Source: 9FT-COMBO-48-23 sp964400675 (GTDB taxonomy: Bacteria > Chloroflexota > Dehalococcoidia > GIF9 > UBA5629). Taken from it: a stretch of DNA of 28,765 nt. The stretch covers positions 1-28,765 of the forward strand of contig CAYNVO010000014.1 of NCBI GenBank assembly GCA_964400675.1. Direction: 5' to 3'. Made by a program: the position numbers and the translations under genes. Below the pieces are notes generated by a model. The model was not told the DNA's origin. It saw only the letters and a list, made by a program, of their open reading frames with translations, and did no database searches. Below are positions 13,835 to 21,985 of the stretch, piece after piece. Position 1 is the stretch's first letter; every line of letters begins with the position of its first letter.

Positions 13835-15333
13835 TTATCTCGCGCCAGTGCCATAGTGTATTTCTCAGCGATTTTACGGAAGTGAAATCCGTATATAGCC
13901 AGCGTTACGGATAACGAAAATGATTGTGGACGTCTTGCCAATGTCCAGGCAAGAAGCCTCCAATAATATTGTCTTCCTTTTCCTATTATACCCAAAAACC
14001 ATATGGATTTAACGAATGCTTTCACATGCTCAAACTGAGGTCGAAATACACTTGTTTCCGAAGGTTTGTATTCCTTCAATAGTGTCTTTATGCGTTCATA
14101 ATAGTGTTTGGGCGCATAGATAGTGTTGATGACTTCTTTGTAGCCATTGATAAGGCGTTTATATTCCATTTTGGGAATGAAGTTCATGGTGCAATCTGTG
14201 TTGTCACCGGAAAAGCCTGACGACAGGCGTTTTTCTCTCTTTAGTCGTCGGTACAGTTTTGTACCGGTGGGAGCGTTTAACAAGCCGACCATCGCCGTGA
14301 CGATTCCACTTCTTTGAATGAAGCCGATTAGACTTTCAAAAATCGAAGATGGGTCGTTGTCGAAGCCTAAAATAAATCCTCCCTGCACCTGTAATCCATA
14401 GTTCTGAAGTTTTTTAACAGAAGCTACCAAATCGCGGTTTTTGTTTTGCAACTTCCGGCACTCGGCCAGGCTCTCTTCGTTCGGAGTTTCAATGCCGACA
14501 AACACCATATTAAAGTTTGCTTCGACCATTAATCGCATGAGTTCTTTATCATCGGCCAGGTTGATGGAAGCCTCGGTAAAAAGCGAGAACGGCTTTTTTC
14601 TGGCTTTCATCCATTCGATTAGGGCTGGCAGGATTTCTGCCTTCAATTTCCTCTTGTTGCCTATGAAGTTATCGTCCACTATGAAGACGCTGCTTTTCCA
14701 TCTCCGGGTGTGGAATTCATCCAGTTCCTTCAGAAGCTGATCTTTATCTTTAGTTCGTGGTGTATGGCCGTTTAAGACGACGATATCGCAAAATTCGCAG
14801 TCGAAAGGGCAACCCCTGGAATACTGGATGCTCATTGCCGAATACTTATTCATATCAACAAGCTCCCACGCTGGGATGGGAGTTGTTTTCAGGTCTGCCC
14901 ATTTATCAGACGTATAGATATGCTTAACACACCCATTTTGTAGGTCTTCCAGAAATAGTGGCAACGTGAGCTCGGCTTCATTGAGCACGAAATGGTCTAC
15001 ATCGGCGAACTCTTCGTATCCAGTAGTGAAGAGAGGACCACCGGCGACAGTCTTAACACCCAAGCTCTTGCACCTCTTGATAACATTATCGGCCGAATCC
15101 TTTTGCACGGCCATGGCACTGATGAAGACATAGTCTGCCCACTCGATATCTTTGTCGCTCAGACTTGCTACATTCATGTCTATAAGCTTTTTATCCCATT
15201 CCCGGGGTAACATTGCAGCCACGGTCAACAGACCCAGTGGTGGAAAAGCTGCTTTCTTAGAAACGAACTTTAATGCATGCTTGAAACTCCAGAATGTATC
15301 CGGATATTGCGGATAGACGAGAAGTACTCTCAT
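13819..15333 (-). CDS. B12-binding-domain radical SAM protein, HpnP/DUF4070 type
   Basis: A 504-aa iron-sulfur SAM enzyme with an N-terminal cobalamin-binding-type Rossmann domain (residues 1-140; VYPQYPDTFWSF, PPLGLLTVAAMLP, VAGGP) but no DxHxxG motif, as usual in this branch. The radical SAM cysteines are C175, C179 and C182 in SRGCPFDCEFCDI, followed by FIVDDNFIGNKRK and GIETPNEESL. The C-terminal 160 residues resemble DUF4070. Hopanoid 2-methylase HpnP has this architecture, but no hopanoid genes are nearby, so the substrate is unknown. ATG 15333 follows AAGGAG and starts at the conserved N-terminus, so 20 further upstream codons were dropped. Confidence 0.88.
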   Translation of the reverse strand: MRVLLVYPQYPDTFWSFKHALKFVSKKAAFPPLGLLTVAAMLPREWDKKLIDMNVASLSDKDIEWADYVFISAMAVQKDSADNVIKRCKSLGVKTVAGGPLFTTGYEEFADVDHFVLNEAELTLPLFLEDLQNGCVKHIYTSDKWADLKTTPIPAWELVDMNKYSAMSIQYSRGCPFDCEFCDIVVLNGHTPRTKDKDQLLKELDEFHTRRWKSSVFIVDDNFIGNKRKLKAEILPALIEWMKARKKPFSLFTEASINLADDKELMRLMVEANFNMVFVGIETPNEESLAECRKLQNKNRDLVASVKKLQNYGLQVQGGFILGFDNDPSSIFESLIGFIQRSGIVTAMVGLLNAPTGTKLYRRLKREKRLSSGFSGDNTDCTMNFIPKMEYKRLINGYKEVINTIYAPKHYYERIKTLLKEYKPSETSVFRPQFEHVKAFVKSIWFLGIIGKGRQYYWRLLAWTLARRPQSFSLSVTLAIYGFHFRKIAEKYTMALARDNGSMV

Positions 15334-15374
15334 ATATAAAATGCTCCTTAGCCCGGCGGACTTTATAACGTGGC

Positions 15375-15428
15375 ATGATACTAGCAATGCCAAATCATGT
15401 CAAATGGTGCAAGAGACCTTAGTATCAT
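15375..15428. repeat. 9-bp inverted repeat in a divergent intergenic region
   Basis: ATGATACTA (15375-15383) and TAGTATCAT (15420-15428) are exact inverted copies 36 bases apart, upstream of the leftward radical SAM gene and about 220 bases before the rightward dehydrogenase. It could be a pair of operator half-sites. The rest of 15334-15649 holds no further feature I can support. Confidence 0.35.
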
Positions 15429-15649
15429 CTGGTTGCGACGGAACAAAAGGCAAAACTACATATTACGTATCAAAAGCTTCTTTGAAAGAACGACATTTTT
15501 CCAGGCCTGTGCAGATATAGTTACCGCACATTGATTTCGCAAGGGTAAAACATTAGAATGTAGCCCGTTATTCGAGTGTGGCTTGCTGTGAGCATCTGCT
15601 CCTCACCGAAAGAGAGCGTTAACCGAAAATATTGCCAGGAGGGTAAGGA

Positions 15650-16537
15650 TTGGAAAAGGTGTTAGTTATAGGCTCCGGGTTCATGGGGCGTGGTATTGCT
15701 CAGGTATGCGCCCAATCAGGTTATGAAGTCTATCTGAAGTATAACACGACTAAAACGCTGGAGAAAGCCATGGACGAGATAAAATGGTCGCTGGAGAAAC
15801 TTGGCAGTAAAGGACTGCTCAAGGACTTGCCTCAAACTATTTTTCAGCGAATCACACCTGAAAAAGACCTGAGCAGCGCGGCGAAAGCGGACTGGGTAAT
15901 CGAGTCCGTATTGGAGATAGAGGAGCTCAAGAAGGAGATTTTCGAAGAAGTCGACCGCCTGGCTCCTCCGACGACCCCGCTGGCCACCAATACCTCAACT
16001 ATGCCAATGAGCCACCTTGCTCAAGCGATCAAACATCCGGAAAGAATGCTGGGGTTGCATTTCTTTGGTCCTGTGCCCCTTATGGGCATGGTAGAAGTTA
16101 TCAAAGGAGAAAAGACCGCAGATGATATCTTCGAACGTGGCGTGGCTTTCGTTCAATCACTGGGTAAGACACCTATCAAGGTGAAGCGGGATATTCCTGG
16201 TTTCGTTCTGAATCGCATCTTCGCTGCCTCCTGGCGGGAAGCTCTGGATCTTGTAGACAAAGGAATAACAACTCCTGAAGATGTGGATAAAGGTATGAGG
16301 CTGGGTTATGGCTGGACCGCCGGACCATTCGAAATCGCTGATAATGCCGGACTCGATACATACGCACTTATAGACAGGTCATGGAAAGCCTTCGGGGCGG
16401 AAGAACTGACGCCACGCTCTGACCTCATTGAGCGAATGGTGAAAGAAGGCCGCCTGGGCCGAAAGGTGGGCAAAGGCTTCTACGATTATACCCCGGATGG
16501 CAAGCGCCTGCCCTGGAGCAATAAAGGGCAGACGTAA
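15650..16537 (+). CDS. 3-hydroxyacyl-CoA (3-hydroxybutyryl-CoA) dehydrogenase
   Basis: Oxidises 3-hydroxyacyl-CoA to 3-ketoacyl-CoA, or the reverse. It has 295 aa, the length of short stand-alone Hbd/PaaH enzymes. The dinucleotide fold is GSGFMGRGIAQ (residues 8-18). Catalytic residues fit: Ser117 in NTST, His137 in GLHFFGPVP, Glu149 and Asn188 in PGFVLNRI. The C-terminal dimer domain ends with GRLGRKVGKGFYDY. The start is TTG 15650, placed just behind AGGAGGG. The acidic residue normally at the end of beta-2 is absent (YLKYNTTKT), which may affect NAD preference. It stands alone here; the acyl-CoA module at 23.6-28.2 kb lacks such a protein but has an SDR. Confidence 0.92.
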   Translation: MEKVLVIGSGFMGRGIAQVCAQSGYEVYLKYNTTKTLEKAMDEIKWSLEKLGSKGLLKDLPQTIFQRITPEKDLSSAAKADWVIESVLEIEELKKEIFEEVDRLAPPTTPLATNTSTMPMSHLAQAIKHPERMLGLHFFGPVPLMGMVEVIKGEKTADDIFERGVAFVQSLGKTPIKVKRDIPGFVLNRIFAASWREALDLVDKGITTPEDVDKGMRLGYGWTAGPFEIADNAGLDTYALIDRSWKAFGAEELTPRSDLIERMVKEGRLGRKVGKGFYDYTPDGKRLPWSNKGQT

Positions 16538-16572
16538 AGTCCGGGGTGGGTATTCAATTATTATAGAGCAGG

Positions 16573-16896
16573 TTAAGCGTTCTTCTCAGCAAGGTCGCCT
16601 GCCCAGGGAAGCTTAAATTTCTCACCTTGGTAAGCCTTGACCATCAAAACTATCCACAATACAAGCGCCAGTATTGAAATAAGCCAGCTGATCACACCCC
16701 CGATAAAAGGTATATAGCCGAGTATAAAACCAGCGAGAAATAGGACGCCAAAGACGATGATTGACTGCAAAGCATGGAAGCGGACGAACTTATTCTTCTT
16801 CTCTATCAAAAAGAAAACGAGACCGCTTACCCAACCCAGAACATAACATAGTAGTCCGGCAACATTCTCGTCCAGTCCAGTTGAAGTTTTTGCCAT
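16573..16896 (-). CDS. DUF4870-like membrane protein
   Basis: A 107-aa protein with three membrane helices (about residues 11-31, 46-64 and 67-90) and the FVRFHALQSI motif before the second helix, characteristic of the DUF4870/Tic20-like small membrane family. No function is established. AAGGAGG lies 11 bases before the ATG. It converges with the dehydrogenase gene and diverges from the surface protein gene at 17187. The 290-base space between 16897 and 17186 is AT-rich and probably carries both promoters; a TATAAA at 17139-17144 is the only -10-like element I would name. Confidence 0.8.
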   Translation of the reverse strand: MAKTSTGLDENVAGLLCYVLGWVSGLVFFLIEKKNKFVRFHALQSIIVFGVLFLAGFILGYIPFIGGVISWLISILALVLWIVLMVKAYQGEKFKLPWAGDLAEKNA

Positions 16897-17186
16897 TGCG
16901 ATATGCCTCCTTCCTGTCTCTTGTTTAGTCTTGATTATTAAGAATACGCCTGTGGTTTGGTCTGTGTCAATAGTTTAATGGTTGTAATCTTCGTTTTGGC
17001 TGCGTTAGGGTTGTGGGATTAGTTTCGGGAGTGATTTCTGATCCCATCCTCCCCATGCTTTTGGTAGCTTCCGTATCGTAACTAGATGACAGGTTTTGAT
17101 ATTTCCAGAGGCCAAGTTTGAATTTTTCTAAAAGGCGGTATAAACTGTGCTTTTAACAATAATATCTTCGGGAAGGATTAATTTAA

Positions 17187-18812
17187 ATGCATTCTAAAGG
17201 TTTATTGATATTAGTAGCTTTAATATTTACGCTTCCGTTGGTATTTCTAGCGCATCCCGTTCCTGTTCATGCTGCTGGCATCACTGTATCTCCTGCCTCT
17301 GGTACCGTCGGCACATCTATACAGCTCAGCGGTAATGGTTTCTCCGGTCGATTAGCTACTATTCGCTGGGATGACCAGATTCTACTTATCAAGGTGCCAA
17401 TATCTGAAACAGGCGAGCTAACGTACAATTTAAAAGTTCCATCTGCTTGCAGAGGTAATCACATCATTAAAATTACCGACGATAGCAATTGGACTAGCAG
17501 CACAGCATCAGCTACATTCACCGTGGTGCCCGGGATAACAATATCTCCACGTACAGGCCGACCATATGCACTGGTTACGGTCATTGGTAACGGCTTTGCC
17601 TGCCTTGAGAGAGACATTAAAATAACATGGAATGGTAATGTCCTCTCTGGTTCTGCAACGGCCAATCATCTAGGTACATGGGGCATCAATTTTGAGGTAC
17701 CGGATGCGGAGAAAGGTGAATATTCTATCGGTGCTTTCAGCAGTTCGACCAATGCGTCAGAAATAGATGAACAAAGATTCGTTGTATCTCCGTTCGCGAA
17801 GGTAGAACCAACTTCAGGTCCAGTGGGCACAGAAATTATAATAGATGGATTTGGCTTTCGGACTGGTGAAGACGGTATTACCATAACCTGGGACGGTGAG
17901 ATAATCCTGTGTAATATAGTAGGTGGACCGGATGGTAGCTGGAGCAATACATTAAATATTCCACCCGGCACTAAAGGCTACCATACAATAGGTGTCTACG
18001 GTAGTAGTTTTACACCGAAAGGGATTGTTCCTGACGCTGACTTTCTGGTAGTTCCAAATGTCGAGCTGCAGCCAACTTCGGGAAACAAGGGAACCAGGGT
18101 AACTGTTAACGGGGCAGGCTTCGCTAAAGATGAAACAATAACCTTAAGTTTTGAGGGAATGACTCTTGATATAGAAGCCGCCGCTGATAATACAGGCAGT
18201 TTTAATGTTGCTTTCGAAGCGCCTCAAAGCAGAGTCAAAAACAGCAAAGTGAAGGCTACGGGAAGTGCTGGTGATTCGGCTGAAGCCATATTCATAGTAG
18301 AGAAAATCGCACCCCTGGCACCGACACTATTATCCCCCGAACAGGGAACCAGATTGGAAATTTTTGATTCAGTTGGAGATGTGTTTCTGGGGACTGCTAA
18401 ACTCCTAATTGGAAGTATTCGTTTTGATGGTTCAGGTCAACGGGCTCTTGGGTCACCTGTAGCCACTTTTGACTGGTCGGATGTTAATGCCGAATCGAAC
18501 ATAACTTATACCTTAGAGATTGCCCGTGGCGATGATTTTTCATCGCAGGTCTTACTCAAAGAACGTTTAGTCGATTCAGAGTATACCTTATCCAAGGATG
18601 ACACACTGGGTAAAGACATCTACATCTGGAGAGTAAAAGCTGTGGATGACATAGGCAATGAAAGTCCGTGGTCAGAGGTTCAGGAATTTGAAATGATTCC
18701 AATGTCTAATCAGGTACTCATTCTGTCCATAGTTATTCCGATATTGGTTATTGCCACTATAGTAGCAGCAGTAATGCTAACCTGGCGGATACGGAGGTCA
18801 AAAAGAGGATAA
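17187..18812 (+). CDS. Cell-surface protein with IPT/Ig-like repeats and C-terminal anchor
   Basis: A 541-aa exported protein. A signal peptide covers residues 1-29. Four repeats of about 85 residues follow, starting near 31, 116, 203 and 291. Each opens with a P.SG..GT...I.G.GF pattern, as in IPT/TIG-type Ig folds. Residues about 375-505 look like a fibronectin III-type domain with LAPTLLSPEQG, FDWSDV and YIWRVKAVDDIGNESPWSE. A membrane helix (about 509-533) and the basic tail RIRRSKRG anchor it. Repeats differ enough to be old. It probably acts as an adhesin, sheath or scaffold; the partner is unknown. GGAAGGA precedes the ATG. It lies just before the thiC leader, with no terminator seen between. 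Confidence 0.82.
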   Translation: MHSKGLLILVALIFTLPLVFLAHPVPVHAAGITVSPASGTVGTSIQLSGNGFSGRLATIRWDDQILLIKVPISETGELTYNLKVPSACRGNHIIKITDDSNWTSSTASATFTVVPGITISPRTGRPYALVTVIGNGFACLERDIKITWNGNVLSGSATANHLGTWGINFEVPDAEKGEYSIGAFSSSTNASEIDEQRFVVSPFAKVEPTSGPVGTEIIIDGFGFRTGEDGITITWDGEIILCNIVGGPDGSWSNTLNIPPGTKGYHTIGVYGSSFTPKGIVPDADFLVVPNVELQPTSGNKGTRVTVNGAGFAKDETITLSFEGMTLDIEAAADNTGSFNVAFEAPQSRVKNSKVKATGSAGDSAEAIFIVEKIAPLAPTLLSPEQGTRLEIFDSVGDVFLGTAKLLIGSIRFDGSGQRALGSPVATFDWSDVNAESNITYTLEIARGDDFSSQVLLKERLVDSEYTLSKDDTLGKDIYIWRVKAVDDIGNESPWSEVQEFEMIPMSNQVLILSIVIPILVIATIVAAVMLTWRIRRSKRG

Positions 18813-18842
18813 CCAATGGTATGCAGCTTGCCTAAATTTTTC

Positions 18843-18872
18843 TTGTTTATTGATATCAGTATATGGTATATT
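18843..18872 (+). promoter_or_regulatory. thiC promoter
   Basis: TTGTTT (18843-18848), an 18-base spacer and TATATT (18867-18872), with TGG before the -10 (extended -10). The expected start point lies about 10 bases before the TPP aptamer. Confidence 0.6.
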
Positions 18873-18890
18873 AAATAAAAGTTTTAGTTA

Positions 18891-18976
18891 ACCGCTAGGG
18901 GTGCCCAGGCTGAGACTCCGTTATTGTGGAGAACCGTCAGAACCTGACCTTGGTAATACAAGCGTAGGGAAGCGGT
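18891..18976 (+). ncRNA. TPP (THI-box) riboswitch aptamer
   Basis: Closing stem ACCGCT (18891-18896) pairs perfectly with AGCGGT (18971-18976). The conserved blocks are in order: GGGGTGCC, CTGAGA (18910-18915), ACCTGA (18942-18947), and the TAATAC-AGCGTAGGGAAGC 3' block. It binds thiamine pyrophosphate. With the terminator directly after it, it should switch off the thiC transcript when thiamine is plentiful. Confidence 0.96.
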
Positions 18977-18982
18977 AAATTG

Positions 18983-19024
18983 AACCAAGGGTTTAGTAGT
19001 GGTTGCTAAAGCTCTTGGTTTTTT
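18983..19024 (+). terminator. TPP riboswitch terminator
   Basis: AACCAAG (18983-18989) pairs with CTTGGTT (19014-19020), with an inner TTTAG/CTAAA stem, followed by a T run to 19024. It sits between the aptamer and the thiC ribosome site, so control is by premature termination. Confidence 0.88.
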
Positions 19025-19038
19025 GTTTGGAGTATAAA

Positions 19039-20334
19039 ATGACCCAGATGGATTTGGCAAAAAAGGGTGTTGTGTCACCCCTGATGAAACAGATAGCCAA
19101 ACTAGAAGGCGTGAGTGAAGATGTCATACAGCAATACACGGCTGAAGGCAAAATCGTAATACCAGCTAATGTCAATCATGCCAATCTTATTCCCTGCGGC
19201 ATTGGTAAGGAGCTGACCGTTAAGATTAATGCTAATATCGGTACTTCATCGGATTACGGCGATGTTGACAGTGAATTGGAGAAATTGCGTATTGCCATCC
19301 GTTTTGGTGCTGATGCGATTATGGATCTGAGCACCGGTGGTGACATTTCAGCCATCCGTCAAGCTGTTGTAGCTGCCAGTACCGTACCCGTGGGTACAGT
19401 GCCTATATATCAGGCGGGAATTGAATCTATCGAACGGCATGGTGCCATAGTAAGCATGCCTGTTGATAAACTCTTCACTGTGATTGAACAACAAGCTAAA
19501 GACGGCGTGGATTTTATGACCGTCCATTGTGGTGTTACTCAATCCGCTATTGCACGACTAAAACATCAGCGCAGGCTGACAGATGTTGTTTCTCGGGGAG
19601 GCGCATTCCTTATTGGTTGGATGTTGCACAATGAGCGTGAGAATCCGCTTTATGAATATTTTGATCGCTTATTAGACATAGCCCGTAAGTATGACGTGAC
19701 TCTAAGTTTGGGTGATGGGATGCGTCCAGGCAGTATAGCTGATGCTACTGACCGGGCTCAGGTTGAAGAACTTATTACTCTAGGTGAGCTAGTAGAACGA
19801 GCCAGGGAAGCTGGTGTGCAAACAATGGTAGAGGGACCAGGGCATTTACCACTGGATCAAATTGCCACCAACGTTCAATTAGAAAAAAGTCTTTGTCATG
19901 GAGCTCCATTTTATGTCCTTGGCCCTCTGGTAACTGACATTGCTGCAGGATATGACCATATTACTGCTGCTATCGGTGGTGCTATTGCTGCCATCTCAGG
20001 AGCTGATTTTCTGTGCTATGTCACACCCGCAGAACATCTCTCGTTACCAGACGTTGAAGATGTAAAAATAGGTGTGATAGCTTCGCGTATCGCCGCCCAT
20101 GCTGCTGACGTCGCCAGAGGTAAAAGAAGAGCAAGCGAGTGGGACAGGAAAATGTCTATGGCCAGGAAAAATCTTGATTGGGGATTACAAGCTGAGTTGT
20201 CGCTGGACCCAGAGAATGTCCAGCTGGTTCGTAATAAACATGGTACCACAGGACAAACTTGTAGTATGTGTGGAAAATACTGCGCTATGGCACTGGTAGA
20301 AAAATATTTGGGAATCTCGACAATCAAATGCTGA
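19039..20334 (+). CDS. thiC: Phosphomethylpyrimidine synthase
   Basis: Radical SAM enzyme that rearranges aminoimidazole ribotide to hydroxymethylpyrimidine phosphate for thiamine. It has 431 aa, the short ThiC form without the long N-terminal extension. Landmarks are NHANLIPCGIG, IMDLSTGGD, TVHCGVTQ, LSLGDGMRPG and VEGPGHLPLDQI. The cluster motif lies near the C-terminus as CSMCGKYC (C408, C411, C415), which is CX2CX3C and not the CX2CX4C described for canonical ThiC. The frame opens at 19003 inside the terminator, but ATG 19039 follows GGAG at 8 bases and starts the conserved MTQMDLAKKG. cinA follows after 20 bases. Confidence 0.96.
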   Translation: MTQMDLAKKGVVSPLMKQIAKLEGVSEDVIQQYTAEGKIVIPANVNHANLIPCGIGKELTVKINANIGTSSDYGDVDSELEKLRIAIRFGADAIMDLSTGGDISAIRQAVVAASTVPVGTVPIYQAGIESIERHGAIVSMPVDKLFTVIEQQAKDGVDFMTVHCGVTQSAIARLKHQRRLTDVVSRGGAFLIGWMLHNERENPLYEYFDRLLDIARKYDVTLSLGDGMRPGSIADATDRAQVEELITLGELVERAREAGVQTMVEGPGHLPLDQIATNVQLEKSLCHGAPFYVLGPLVTDIAAGYDHITAAIGGAIAAISGADFLCYVTPAEHLSLPDVEDVKIGVIASRIAAHAADVARGKRRASEWDRKMSMARKNLDWGLQAELSLDPENVQLVRNKHGTTGQTCSMCGKYCAMALVEKYLGISTIKC

Positions 20335-20354
20335 TCTCGTGAGCATTGTTCAAG

Positions 20355-21578
20355 ATGAAGACAGAGATAATCTCAATTGGCACTGAACTCCTTCTTGGGG
20401 AGATAATTGATACCAACTCTGCTTATCTTGCCAGCCAGCTGCCTTTGCTCGGCCTAGACCTTAATTTCATATCCATAGTTGGTGACAACCAGCAAAGGTT
20501 GATCGAGACCCTGGAGCAGGCATGGCGAAGGTCTGACATCATTATCACCACTGGCGGTTTAGGTCCTACGCAAGACGACATCACTCGTGAGGCTATCGCA
20601 GAGTTTCTCGGCGAAGGGATTACCATTGACCAAAATTTGGTTCAAAAGTTTGAAGAGATGTTCAGATATTACAAGATAGAAATGCCGCCAAGTAATATCA
20701 AGCAAGCGTCAGTCATTCCCTCGGCAGAAATTATCCAGAATCCTCGAGGTACTGCGCCCGGTTGGTGGGTGGAACGTGATAATAGGGTGATTATCACAAT
20801 GCCCGGTCCACCGCGCGAGATGAAATTGATGTGGACAAAAGAAATAATACCCAGGCTGCAACGGAGAATAACCGATGCTGTCATAGTTTCTAAAACGCTT
20901 AAGACTTTTGGTCTTACTGAGGCGGAAGTCGACGAACGAGCAAGTCCTTTCCTTCCCGCCACAAACCCGAGTTTGGGCACGTACGCTAAAGTTGATGGCA
21001 TTTATCTACGCATCACAGCTAAGGCACAAACCGAAGTCAAAGCGCAAGAGCTTATTGCACAACGGGAGAATGACCTCAGGGCAATTTTAAGTGATTATAT
21101 CTGGGGGGTGGATTCTGATACTTTAGAGAGCATTGCTGGTGCCTTGCTTGCAGCAAAAGGAATGAGCCTGGCTACTATGGAATCTTACACTGGTGGTTTT
21201 CTGGCTAATGTCATCACAAATGTTCCGGGAAGCTCTAAATACTTTAAAGGAGGTCTGGTTGCCTATACCGATGAGTCCAGGGCAGCTTTTGGTCTTAGCA
21301 AACAGCTCGTATCCCGCTATGGTACTATCAGTAGCCAGGCAGTTGAGGCTATGGCGACAATAGCTAGAGAAAAGCTGGGGACATCGATTGGCATTAGTCT
21401 AACTGGAGTCATGGGACCTGCGGAAATTGAAGGACAACCAATAGGTACCATCTTTATTGGGCTCGATGATGGGCAGCGCAGGCAGAGTTTTGCCAGAAAC
21501 TATCCCGGCAATCGCTTACAGGTAAAACAAAGGGCGGTCACATCGGCACTTTTCGAACTGAGGAAAATCTTGCTTTAG
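20355..21578 (+). CDS. cinA: CinA family protein (competence/damage-inducible, NMN deamidase)
   Basis: A 407-aa two-domain protein. The N-terminal MoeA/MogA-like domain (residues 1 to about 165) carries EIISIGTELLLGEIIDTNS and TTGGLGPTQDDITRE, linked to ADP-ribose pyrophosphatase activity. The C-terminal domain (about 255-400) is the PncC-type NMN deamidase, with ESYTGGFLAN, PGSSKYFKGGLVAYT and LTGVMGP. The usual ESCTGG cysteine is tyrosine, but the serine is kept. ATG 20355 gives the standard MKTEIISIGTE start; a TTG at 20346 is in frame. It would recycle pyridine nucleotide breakdown products. Tight spacing links it to thiC before and AdoMet decarboxylase after. Confidence 0.92.
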   Translation: MKTEIISIGTELLLGEIIDTNSAYLASQLPLLGLDLNFISIVGDNQQRLIETLEQAWRRSDIIITTGGLGPTQDDITREAIAEFLGEGITIDQNLVQKFEEMFRYYKIEMPPSNIKQASVIPSAEIIQNPRGTAPGWWVERDNRVIITMPGPPREMKLMWTKEIIPRLQRRITDAVIVSKTLKTFGLTEAEVDERASPFLPATNPSLGTYAKVDGIYLRITAKAQTEVKAQELIAQRENDLRAILSDYIWGVDSDTLESIAGALLAAKGMSLATMESYTGGFLANVITNVPGSSKYFKGGLVAYTDESRAAFGLSKQLVSRYGTISSQAVEAMATIAREKLGTSIGISLTGVMGPAEIEGQPIGTIFIGLDDGQRRQSFARNYPGNRLQVKQRAVTSALFELRKILL

Positions 21579-21586
21579 GGGGAACT

Positions 21587-21982
21587 ATGCATCTGGTTAT
21601 CGATGGCTACGGAGACAATCCAAAACTGATGGATGATGAGCAATCAATCTATCAACTGCTAGATTCTTATCCTGCCCGGATTGGGATGACAAAGATTTCG
21701 TCTCCGCTTGTTTTCAGATACATCGGCTCTAAACCTGACGATTGGGGAATCTCCGGATTCGTCTTCATTGCCGAGAGCCATATCAGCATTCATACTTTTG
21801 TCGAACGTCGTTATATCAATATTGACGTTTTCTCTTGCAAGGATTTCAATGCCGAGCAAGTAATCAGGGACTTCAAAGATAGGTTTAAACTAACCAGATT
21901 GTCAAGTCGTCTTATCAACCGAGATTGGAACGCAGATGACCTTGCCGAAGCTACCGATACAGCTCAACTCCACTCAGTTTGA
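21587..21982 (+). CDS. speD: S-adenosylmethionine decarboxylase proenzyme
   Basis: Makes decarboxylated AdoMet, the aminopropyl donor for spermidine. It has 131 aa, the small prokaryotic class (also called SpeH). The processing site is ESHISIHT: cleavage between Glu63 and Ser64 should create the pyruvoyl group, with His69 and Cys84 (VFSC) as the other active-site residues. GGGGGA precedes the ATG, 8 bases after cinA. agmatinase follows 3 bases later. The opening MHLVIDGYGD and the CinA-side position are ordinary; no spermidine synthase gene is in the window. Confidence 0.94.
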   Translation: MHLVIDGYGDNPKLMDDEQSIYQLLDSYPARIGMTKISSPLVFRYIGSKPDDWGISGFVFIAESHISIHTFVERRYINIDVFSCKDFNAEQVIRDFKDRFKLTRLSSRLINRDWNADDLAEATDTAQLHSV

Positions 21983-21985
21983 AAT

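Noticed and set aside
13819..15333. Calling the gene hpnP outright
   Set aside because: Architecture matches, but many relatives have other or unknown substrates and no hopanoid genes are present.
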